Shown: positions 7,660 to 14,337 of the stretch, piece after piece | How the letters are laid out: each line of letters opens with the position of its first letter | Numbering within the stretch: position 1 is the stretch's first letter | NCBI GenBank assembly: GCA_049680185.1 | Contig: JBAUHI010000064.1 | Location: 1 to 18,091, forward strand | Reading direction: 5' to 3' | Length of the DNA: 18,091 nt | From: CAMLHU01 sp049680185 | GTDB lineage: Bacteria > Gemmatimonadota > Gemmatimonadetes > Gemmatimonadales > GWC2-71-9 | Position numbers and translations under genes: made by a program | The notes under the pieces: generated by a model | Databases searched by the model: none | Seen by the model: only the letters and a program-made list of their open reading frames with translations | What the model was told of the DNA's origin: nothing

Positions 7660-8619
7660 CTAGCCGGTCGGATCTTGATGGTCAAGTTGCTCTGGCTCCG
7701 GCATGGGCCAGTCGACATCCAGCGCCGCCCGCCGTGGTGCCTCGATCCGCCGGTGGAGCGCCCACGCCATGACCACCCCGAAGGTCATCAGCAGCCAGAG
7801 CCCCGCCCCCGCGACCCAGGTGACACCGCCGAATTGTCGCCTGGTGTCGCGGCGCCAGTCATACTCGAACTGCGGCAGCGTGCGTCCGGTCACCAGATGC
7901 ACCGCGGAATCGAATGGCTGGCCGGCGGCAAGGTGGGAGAGGAGCGGGCTCAGGTCTCCACCGGGGATCCGCCGGGCCAACCCGAGGACCGCGGCCGCGG
8001 CCAGCCCGTACGCGCGGTCCGCCGTGGGCTCCGTTCCCCGCAATGCCCCATCGAGATCGCCGAAGTCCGGCACCCCGCCCAATGCCACCGACAGGTGGAG
8101 CGCGAACCGCTCGCTCAGGTCCCAGCCACCCGACGCGACGGTCGCGTACCCTTCGTCGAACCAAAGCGGCACCCGGGTCCGGATGGCGCTGTGCAGCACC
8201 AGGTGCGCCAGCTCGTGCCGCAGGGTGGTGGTCACATCGGGAAGGTCGGCGCGCAATACGATGATCCGTGCCGCGGGGAGGGCCACGCCCGCCCCCCAGC
8301 CCGGTACCCGGCCACGGGTCACCGCGCCGAACGCCCCGCTATCCGCCACCACGATCAGGCGGAGCGGGCCCGCGTCACGGACCCCGAGGCCTGGCCACGC
8401 CGCAGGACGATCGGCCAGATCGGCCAACGCCGCGGCCAGGTCGAGGTGCGCTGCGGTGGCATAAGCTGTCACCTGCCCGACCCGGATGCTCCGGAGCGAA
8501 TCCGGACGGGCGGCACCGGCGAGCGCCGACCAGCCGGCCAGGATCAGGCCGGCGGTGAGCGCGGCGGCTCTCCTCCTGAGGCGACCAGGTCGAGCATCTC
8601 TTTGCAGCGCTTGCCCCAC
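7660..8619 (-). CDS. Membrane-anchored peptidase-MA-type zinc metalloprotease
   Basis: A 319-residue predicted gluzincin protease. The zinc motif is 'HELAH' (135-139, catalytic Glu136) with the third ligand expected at Glu156 in 'LWFDEGYA' (152-159), the arrangement of the peptidase MA-like family. A hydrophobic segment at about 18-36 is a signal peptide or anchor, and a second at about 268-288 is a membrane helix, placing the catalytic domain in the periplasm with a short cytoplasmic tail. The substrate is unknown. The start is uncertain: GTG at 8619 gives a 76-bp overlap with the preceding TPR gene, yet no ATG, GTG or TTG lies further in before the hydrophobic segment. An AGGAGGAG in the overlap has no usable start after it. 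Confidence 0.8.
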   Translation of the reverse strand: MGQALQRDARPGRLRRRAAALTAGLILAGWSALAGAARPDSLRSIRVGQVTAYATAAHLDLAAALADLADRPAAWPGLGVRDAGPLRLIVVADSGAFGAVTRGRVPGWGAGVALPAARIIVLRADLPDVTTTLRHELAHLVLHSAIRTRVPLWFDEGYATVASGGWDLSERFALHLSVALGGVPDFGDLDGALRGTEPTADRAYGLAAAAVLGLARRIPGGDLSPLLSHLAAGQPFDSAVHLVTGRTLPQFEYDWRRDTRRQFGGVTWVAGAGLWLLMTFGVVMAWALHRRIEAPRRAALDVDWPMPEPEQLDHQDPTG

Positions 8620-9416
8620 GGATTGAACTTGTTGGCCTTGTGCCCATCGGCCCAGGTCTGCTTGGCGGCATCGTGCTCATCGGCGAACCATTGTGCGCGG
8701 CCCAGCTCGTAGAACGCCTCGATCAGGTTCGGCCCGAGCTGGAGCGTCTTCTGGAAGAAGACCTGGGCGTCCTCGAACATCTCGCGTTCCAGGTACACCA
8801 GGCCGAGGTAATAGTGGGCGTAGAGCGTGGCCTTCCGGTCGTTGTCCAGCCGGATGGCCTTGGACAGGTGTTCGATGGCCTCGCCGAAGATCCGCTTCTT
8901 CAGGCAGATGTACCCGACGTTGATGCGGGCCAGCGAGTTGGCCGGCTCCTTCATCAGCACCTTGGAGAAGGTGGCGAGCGCATCGTCATACTCCTCGTGG
9001 AGCATCTGCGCCCATCCCAGGAGCGATTGTGCCTGCACCTCATTGGGCGAGAGCGCCAGCGCCTTCTGCAGTGCCTGGATGGCGCCGGCGTAATCGCCGA
9101 GCGAGATCAGGCTCCACCCCTTCTCGATGAAGGTCGACGCGCCGATATGGTCGACCTGCACGATCGGCCGCGCCCCGGTGAACTGAGGGGCCTGCGCGGT
9201 GTCGGAGGCGGCGCTCACCTGCTTGTACTTGTCGACCAGCGCCCGGATGTCCTCCTTCAGCTGGGTCAGGTCGGTGAGGGCGCCGTCGACCCGCTTGAAG
9301 AAGGCGATGATCTCCCGCTTCAGCACCTCCCGCTCGGCAAAGCCGGTGACCCCATCGACGCGGGCGGCGATGGCCTGGTACTCGGCCCGAAGTGGTTCGA
9401 TGAGCGTATCGGTCAT
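8544..9416 (-). CDS. Coiled-coil and TPR-repeat scaffold protein
   Basis: A 290-residue soluble protein with no signal peptide. Residues 1-70 are charged and helical and probably form a coiled coil ('VLKREIIAFFKRVDGAL', 'LKEDIRALVDKYKQV'). Residues about 93-265 hold roughly five TPR units, for example 'LGDYAGAIQALQKALALSPN' (106-125) and 'EEYDDALATFSKVLMKEPAN' (141-160). TPR arrays bind peptides or other proteins, so a scaffold role near the Che/MglA proteins is inferred from position. The ATG at 9416 follows the first cheW stop by 13 nt. No named family recognised. Confidence 0.85.
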   Translation of the reverse strand: MTDTLIEPLRAEYQAIAARVDGVTGFAEREVLKREIIAFFKRVDGALTDLTQLKEDIRALVDKYKQVSAASDTAQAPQFTGARPIVQVDHIGASTFIEKGWSLISLGDYAGAIQALQKALALSPNEVQAQSLLGWAQMLHEEYDDALATFSKVLMKEPANSLARINVGYICLKKRIFGEAIEHLSKAIRLDNDRKATLYAHYYLGLVYLEREMFEDAQVFFQKTLQLGPNLIEAFYELGRAQWFADEHDAAKQTWADGHKANKFNPWGKRCKEMLDLVASGGEPPRSPPA

Positions 9417-9429
9417 GGGATGGGGGCGG

Positions 9430-9897
9430 TCAGGCGGCGCCGACCTTGGCGAGCGCCAGCCGTTCCTTGGATGTCAACAAACGTCCAGCGTTCAGGATGA
9501 CGACGGTGCGCGACCCCTGCGCCAGGAGCCCGCTGATGTACTCGGCCGCGAGCCCGCGCACGATCGGGGGCGGTGCCGTGATGGCGCCAGCGTCGATCCG
9601 CAGCACGTCGAGCACCTGGTCGACGATGATGCCGACCCGCTGTCCGTCGACGTCGAGCACCATCATCCGAGTGTCCTCCTGCCGCTCCGCGGGGAGCGTG
9701 AGCCGCTTGCGCAGGTCGACGACGGGGACGACGCTGCCATCGAACTGCACGACGCCCTCCAGGAAGTCGGGCGCCTTGGGGAGCGCGGACGGTGCCTCGT
9801 AGCGCAGGATGCGCTCGACCTGGAAGACGTTCAGGCCGAATTCCTGCGTCCCGACGCGGAAGGTCACGATCTGGATCTCATCGCCGGTGGTCGTCAT
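9430..9897 (-). CDS. cheW: CheW-like chemotaxis coupling protein (copy 1)
   Basis: CheW couples chemoreceptors to the kinase CheA in cytoplasmic arrays. This 155-residue protein is a single CheW domain: 'IQIVTFRVGTQEFGLNVFQV' (8-27), 'GVVQFDGSVVPVVDLRKRL' (48-66), 'TRMMVLDVDGQRVGIIVDQV' (76-95) and 'VVILNAGRLL' (132-141). The position before the glycine of the usual 'N-L-R-G-x-x-x-P-V' motif is Asp53 instead of Arg. The ATG at 9897 overlaps the other cheW stop as ATGA. No CheA or receptor gene is in the window, so its partners must be encoded elsewhere, perhaps to the right. Confidence 0.93.
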   Translation of the reverse strand: MTTTGDEIQIVTFRVGTQEFGLNVFQVERILRYEAPSALPKAPDFLEGVVQFDGSVVPVVDLRKRLTLPAERQEDTRMMVLDVDGQRVGIIVDQVLDVLRIDAGAITAPPPIVRGLAAEYISGLLAQGSRTVVILNAGRLLTSKERLALAKVGAA

Positions 9898-10340
9898 GCC
9901 GGAACTCCGAGGCCGCGGAGGCGTTCCGCAAGCGTGCTGAGGTCAAGGATCGGGAGGGTCCCATCGTCCCGCTGCGCCAGGCCGGTGGCCCACGGCAGCG
10001 AGGGCAACGTGGCGGACGGCAGCACTGGCCCGCGCACGACAGCGAACACGTCGTCCACTTCGAGCGCCACCAGTCCGCGGTCCCCGGCGTCGGACGAGCG
10101 CACCAGCACCACGGCGGTCCCCCGCTCGGGGGGGCACGGCCCGCCAGCCAGGAAGGCGGCCAGGTGCAACACCGGGACGAGCCGGCCCCGGGCCTCGCTC
10201 ACACCGCGGAGGGACGGTTCGTGGGTCGGGGCCGGGAGCACCGGGCCCGGTTCGCCCACTTCCACCACCTGGGTCACCGGCAATCCGTAGCGTCGGCCGC
10301 CGGCGGTCAACTCGAGGTAGCGCACCGCGGTCGCGGTCAT
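9894..10340 (-). CDS. CheW-like coupling protein (copy 2, divergent)
   Basis: A 148-residue single CheW domain, more divergent than its neighbour. Visible elements are 'RYLELTAGGRRYGLPVTQVV' (7-26), 'GVSEARGRLVPVLHL' (46-60), which keeps the Arg-Gly pair at 51-52, and 'GLVALEVDDVFAVVRGP' (88-104). A role in array coupling or in stabilising a CheA-receptor complex is inferred from the fold. It overlaps both cheB and the other cheW by ATGA junctions, so the two CheW proteins are probably made at similar levels. Confidence 0.88.
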   Translation of the reverse strand: MTATAVRYLELTAGGRRYGLPVTQVVEVGEPGPVLPAPTHEPSLRGVSEARGRLVPVLHLAAFLAGGPCPPERGTAVVLVRSSDAGDRGLVALEVDDVFAVVRGPVLPSATLPSLPWATGLAQRDDGTLPILDLSTLAERLRGLGVPA

Positions 10341-11419
10341 CCGCGCGTCATCCGTTCAAGCTCCTGACCGATCCGTCCGGCGATCTGGTCCAACGGCAGT
10401 ACGGCGTCGGCGCCGCCGAACTCGAACGCGGCCTTGGGCATTCCATAGATCGTGGCGCTCTCCCGGTCCTGCGCCAGACCGATCCCGCCAGCATCGTGGA
10501 TCTGCTTGAGCCCCGCCGCGCCGTCCTTGCCGAGGCCCGTGAGCACGACGCCCACGGTGCGGCGCCCGAAGACCTGGGCCACCGACTCGAACAGCGGGTC
10601 TGCGGCGGGGCGAACCCCGTGCTGAGCCGCGTCCTGACCCAGCACGATGCGGATCCCGTTCTCCCCGGCCGTCACCCGCATATGATAATCGCCCGGGGCG
10701 ATGTACGCGGTATCGGCCAGCACCGGCGCCTGATCCTCGGCCTCGACCACGGTCAGGCGGCTCTGGGTGGCCAGCCGCTCCGCCAGCGACCGCGTGAATT
10801 TGGGCGGCATGTGCTGCACGATGAGTGCCGCCGCGCCCTGCCCCGGCTTCAGCGCCGGGACCACCTCGGCCAGGGCGCGGGGTCCACCGGTCGATGCCGC
10901 GATCGCGACGCACCAGCGGGCCCGGCCCGGCAGGGCAAAGACATCCGCGGATCGCGGGGCCTCTGGTCGCGGTGGGCGCGCCAGCGGCGTCATCCGGTGG
11001 ATGTCGGCCGCCCGCGCCGCCTGCAGCGCCGCCAGGATCCGTGGGGCAAGGCGCCGGATCGATTCCGTGGACGGGTCGAGCTCCTTGGGCACCAGCTCCA
11101 CGGCGCCGAGCTCCAGCGCGCGGATGGCGCCGGCGGTCCCCGCCCCGGCGTAGGCGCTCACCACCACGATGGGCCGGGGTGACTCGGACATGATGTAGCC
11201 GATGGCGCCCAGGCCATCGAGCTCCGGCATCTCCAGGTCCATCGTGACGATGTCGGGGACGTACTTGTGCAGCTTCCTGAGCGCGTCGAGGCCATCGCGG
11301 GCGGTGGCCACCACCCGGAACTCGCCGGTCGCGTCGATGATCTCCGTCAGCACCCGCCGGAACAGGGCGCTGTCGTCGACCACCAGGACCGAGGGCAGGT
11401 CAGAGGGTGCGGGTGCCAT
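10337..11419 (-). CDS. cheB: Chemoreceptor glutamate methylesterase/deamidase CheB
   Basis: CheB demethylates and deamidates receptor glutamyl residues and is activated by phosphorylation. The 360-residue protein has an N-terminal receiver domain with acidic Asp15-Asp16, phospho-acceptor Asp61 ('TMDLEMPELDGL'), Ser88 and Lys112. A linker (about 140-165) leads to the methylesterase domain, whose triad is visible as Ser176 ('AASTGGP'), His203 ('QHMPPKF') and Asp299 ('GLGKDGA'). Full length and all catalytic residues indicate an active enzyme. The ATG at 11419 gives a typical N-terminus and overlaps the cheD 3' end by 20 bp; the frame extends to 11575 without receiver similarity. The kinase that phosphorylates it is not in the window. 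Confidence 0.96.
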   Translation of the reverse strand: MAPAPSDLPSVLVVDDSALFRRVLTEIIDATGEFRVVATARDGLDALRKLHKYVPDIVTMDLEMPELDGLGAIGYIMSESPRPIVVVSAYAGAGTAGAIRALELGAVELVPKELDPSTESIRRLAPRILAALQAARAADIHRMTPLARPPRPEAPRSADVFALPGRARWCVAIAASTGGPRALAEVVPALKPGQGAAALIVQHMPPKFTRSLAERLATQSRLTVVEAEDQAPVLADTAYIAPGDYHMRVTAGENGIRIVLGQDAAQHGVRPAADPLFESVAQVFGRRTVGVVLTGLGKDGAAGLKQIHDAGGIGLAQDRESATIYGMPKAAFEFGGADAVLPLDQIAGRIGQELERMTRG

Positions 11420-11894
11420 CAGCCAGTGTCCGGACCGAGACCGATCCATCCGCCACCCGCAGTTGCACCGACCGTCCCGCCGTTCCGCCGGTGGCCTCGG
11501 CGATGATCGGGATCCCGACGTTCGCGAGTGCGTGCCGACTGGCCACCACGTTGCGTTCACCCATCTGGACGGCACCGAGGGGCGTCAACGCGGCGAACAT
11601 GCTGGCGCCCCCGACCAACCGCGCGGTCATCCGCCGGGGTTGGGCGCCGAGGGCGGCCATCGCCTCGATCAGCGCCGGCACCGCGGTCTCGGGGAACTTG
11701 GCCGCCTGCGCCGCGCCGCGATGCGAGAGGGACTTCGACGGGAGCATGACGTGCGCCATCCCGCCCACCTTCGTCTCCGCATCGTGCAGGATGATCGCGA
11801 CGCAACTTCCCAGGCCGAGGGTGACGAGTTCGGCCTCCGCCCCGCCGACACGGAGTTCGGCCACCTTGACGATGATGGCATCGGGGCCCGTCAC
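11400..11894 (-). CDS. cheD: Chemoreceptor glutamine deamidase CheD
   Basis: CheD deamidates glutamines of chemoreceptors and in several bacteria interacts with CheC. The 164-residue protein keeps the catalytic Cys31 in 'LGLGSCVAI' (26-34), His48 in 'GGMAHVMLP' (44-52) and Thr25, with the same spacing as the Thr-Cys-His set known from Thermotoga CheD. Further family motifs are 'KFPETAVPALIEAM' (66-79), 'RLVGGASMF' (92-100) and 'GERNVVA' (112-118). The start is GTG at 11894, overlapping the cheR stop as GTGA; the frame stays open to 13025, but that part lies in the wrong phase across cheR. No CheC is seen. Confidence 0.95.
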   Translation of the reverse strand: MTGPDAIIVKVAELRVGGAEAELVTLGLGSCVAIILHDAETKVGGMAHVMLPSKSLSHRGAAQAAKFPETAVPALIEAMAALGAQPRRMTARLVGGASMFAALTPLGAVQMGERNVVASRHALANVGIPIIAEATGGTAGRSVQLRVADGSVSVRTLADGTRTL

Positions 11895-12715
11895 GCTGGC
11901 CTCCGGAAGATCCGTTCGCGCACGTCGATGAGGTCGAGGCGTTCCCGCGCCGGACCGAAGAGGGTCTCCACCTTGCCCAGCACCAGCACGCCCCCCGGCG
12001 CCAGCGCGTCGACGAACCGGGTGAAGAGGCGTTCCTGGCTGGTGCGGTCGAAGTAGATGATCACGTTGCGACAGGTGATGAGGTCGAAGGACGGCCCCGG
12101 CACGGGGTCGAGGAGCAGGTCGACGCGGCGGCAATCGACGAGCGCGCGCAATTCGGGCACGATCTCCCGCCCCGACGACAGCGGGACGGTGTACCGGCCC
12201 GTCAGCGCCGGGGGCGTCTCGGAGAAGGCCGCGTCCGGATACCGGGCGGCGCGGGTACGCTCCAGGCACAGCTTGTCGATGTCGGTGGCCACGATGCGGC
12301 TGCGCTCGAGCCACGACCGCCGGGCGCTCCGCTCCGATTCCGCGGCGAGGAGCATCGCGAGCGTATAGGGCTCCTCGCCCGACGAGCATCCCGCGCTCCA
12401 GACCCGCACCGCACCCTGTCGGGCGGTCCAGAGCTCCGGCAGGACGTCCCGCGCCAGGCGGCCCCAGGTGTCGGCGTTCCGGTAGAACCGGGTGACGTTG
12501 ATGGTGAGCGCGTCGGTGAGTTTCTCGTACTCCGCGGGGTCCTGACCGAGGAGTCGCTCGTAATCGGCGAAGGTGTGCACCCCACACGCTCGCATTCGCA
12601 CCGCGATCCGCCGCCGCAGGCACTTGTCCTTGTAGCCCTCGAGCGCGAGCCCCGCCGCCGTCGAGATCGTCCGCGTGAGCGCGGCGAAGCCGTCGGCATC
12701 GCCGGTCTCGATCAT
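11891..12715 (-). CDS. cheR: Chemoreceptor methyltransferase CheR
   Basis: CheR methylates receptor glutamates with S-adenosylmethionine. The 274-residue protein has the helical N-terminal CheR domain (about 8-75) followed by the Rossmann-type methyltransferase domain. Motifs are 'INVTRFYRN' (72-80), SAM-binding 'WSAGCSSGEEPYTLAM' (106-121), 'IVATDID' (141-147) and 'CRNVIIYFDR' (215-224). Length is normal and no C-terminal pentapeptide-binding or TPR fusion is present; the TPR module is instead the separate gene just upstream. ATGA overlap with that gene and GTGA overlap with cheD. Confidence 0.96.
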   Translation of the reverse strand: MIETGDADGFAALTRTISTAAGLALEGYKDKCLRRRIAVRMRACGVHTFADYERLLGQDPAEYEKLTDALTINVTRFYRNADTWGRLARDVLPELWTARQGAVRVWSAGCSSGEEPYTLAMLLAAESERSARRSWLERSRIVATDIDKLCLERTRAARYPDAAFSETPPALTGRYTVPLSSGREIVPELRALVDCRRVDLLLDPVPGPSFDLITCRNVIIYFDRTSQERLFTRFVDALAPGGVLVLGKVETLFGPARERLDLIDVRERIFRRPA

Positions 12716-14337
12716 CCGGCGGCCTCGGAGGACATCGAATCCAGGTTGCTCCGCGCCAGCTGGTGATCCGGATTGAGCTCCACGGTCCGCTGCCAGTGGG
12801 TGCGCGCGCGGGCGGTGTCCCGCTGCCGGAATGCGATGTTACCGAGCTTGAAATAGAGGTCGTCGCCAAGGTCGGGGGCCAACTTGGCCGCCCGCTGATA
12901 CGCCTCGTCCGCCTCGTCGTACTTGCCGGCGCGGTAGAGGAGGTCGCCCAGGTTCTTCGACAACTGCGGCACGGAGGGATCCTCGCCCAGCGCCTCGCGA
13001 ACGGCCGCCTCCGCGCCGGCGACATCGCCGGTCAACTCCAGGAGCACCGCGAGATTGTTCTTGAGGATGGCGTGGGTCGGGTACGCCGTCACTCCATCCT
13101 GGGCCACGGTGATCGCCTGCTCCAGGTCGGCCTCGAGCGCGTGCGAGAGCGCCGTGGCCCAGAACCAGATCGCGGGCGGCGCCTTCTGGCCCCACAATTC
13201 ACGGGCGCGCTGCAATCGACCCGACGCGACCGCCGCATCGCTCCGCTTGAGCGCTGCGATCGCCCAGCCGGTCATCATCCGGGCGTCGTCCCGCGCCCGG
13301 GTCACGGCCTCACCGTAGGTCGCCTCGGCCTCCTCCAGCTTGCCCATCCGCTCCAGACCGAAGGCAAGGTTGTAGAGTGCGGCCGGCCGGGGCCCGCCCC
13401 GATCGAGCGCCAGGCGGAGCGACTCGACGGCCTCGGACCACTTGGCCTGCTTGAGCGCGATCAGCCCGACGTAGAACGGCGCGCTCGCCTCCGACGGGCG
13501 GAGGTCGGCCACCCGGCGGAACTCCCGCAGCGCTTCGTCGAGCATCCCGGTCTTGTAGAACGCGATGCCGAGGTTGCGGTGCTCGTCCACCCGCGCGGCG
13601 CTGACGTTGGGCTCGGCGGCCCCGGTCGAGGTGCCGACCCGATGGGCAAAGCCGGCGGTGATCAGTCCGTAGAGCGCCTTGCCGACCTCGAACTCCACCA
13701 GCCCGCTGTCCTCCACCAGCTGGTGGATGTCGTGGCGGCCATCGAGGAGCGGGAGCAGGCGCTCCTGCTCCGCGGAGAGGCTGACCTGGGATCCCTTCAG
13801 GTGCTTCTGATCCAGCGAGAAGATGAGGTCGAACGATGGGATCTTCTTCTCGATCAGGCTCCACTCGTCCACCCGGCGCGCGCCTTCGAGCAGCAGCGAC
13901 TCCGGGTTGATGTTGACGAGGAAGTCCTGGCGGTCGGGGTGGACCCCCGCCTCGAAGTTGAAGGTCCCCGAGACCCAGGTGAACAGGAAATACACCGCCT
14001 CCTCGATCTGGAGCCGGATGTATTCCTCCAGGTCGATCCGCTTGATGGCGCCGCTGTTCACGAGGATCTCGCCCAGCTTCTGGTCGCGCAGCTCCTCCTG
14101 GAGATCCACCGCCTGCTGCAGCTGGGACTGGGTGATCCGCCCGTTCTTGACCAGGAGGTCGCCCAGCCGGTCGCGCCGGTTGACGATCGAGGCAAAGCAG
14201 ATCCGCCCCTCGTCGAAGTAGATGTATCCGAAGTTCTGCCGATCCGCGACCGCCAGGCAGCCGCTCTTGCGCCCCAGCGAGAGGAGCTGCAACACGTCGG
14301 GGAGGCTCGCCTCCTTCAGGGATCCCTTGATCGCCAT
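12712..14337 (-). CDS. PATAN (DUF4388) domain protein with C-terminal TPR repeats
   Basis: A 541-residue soluble protein. Residues 1-165 match the PATAN/DUF4388 pattern: 'SLPDVLQLLSLGRKSGCLAV' (11-30), 'GYIYFDEGRICFA' (37-49), 'RLGDLLVKNGRIT' (57-69) and 'SGTFNFEAG' (123-131). Residues about 187-234 look like the winged-helix-like segment that often follows ('LDGRHDIHQLVEDSGL'). Residues about 252-530 hold TPR units, for example 'YYKTGMLDEAL'-type helices near 260-270 and 'GKYDEADEAYQRAAKLAPD' (471-489). PATAN proteins are usually linked to two-component or polarity signalling, so a scaffold or adaptor is inferred. The ATG at 14337 overlaps the stop of the DnaA-like gene as TGATG; the frame extends to 14379 without domain similarity. 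Confidence 0.88.
   Translation of the reverse strand: MAIKGSLKEASLPDVLQLLSLGRKSGCLAVADRQNFGYIYFDEGRICFASIVNRRDRLGDLLVKNGRITQSQLQQAVDLQEELRDQKLGEILVNSGAIKRIDLEEYIRLQIEEAVYFLFTWVSGTFNFEAGVHPDRQDFLVNINPESLLLEGARRVDEWSLIEKKIPSFDLIFSLDQKHLKGSQVSLSAEQERLLPLLDGRHDIHQLVEDSGLVEFEVGKALYGLITAGFAHRVGTSTGAAEPNVSAARVDEHRNLGIAFYKTGMLDEALREFRRVADLRPSEASAPFYVGLIALKQAKWSEAVESLRLALDRGGPRPAALYNLAFGLERMGKLEEAEATYGEAVTRARDDARMMTGWAIAALKRSDAAVASGRLQRARELWGQKAPPAIWFWATALSHALEADLEQAITVAQDGVTAYPTHAILKNNLAVLLELTGDVAGAEAAVREALGEDPSVPQLSKNLGDLLYRAGKYDEADEAYQRAAKLAPDLGDDLYFKLGNIAFRQRDTARARTHWQRTVELNPDHQLARSNLDSMSSEAAG

Noticed and set aside
11895..13025. Long upstream extension of the cheD frame
   Set aside because: It runs out of phase across cheR and has no CheD similarity; the GTG at 11894 gives a normal-length CheD.
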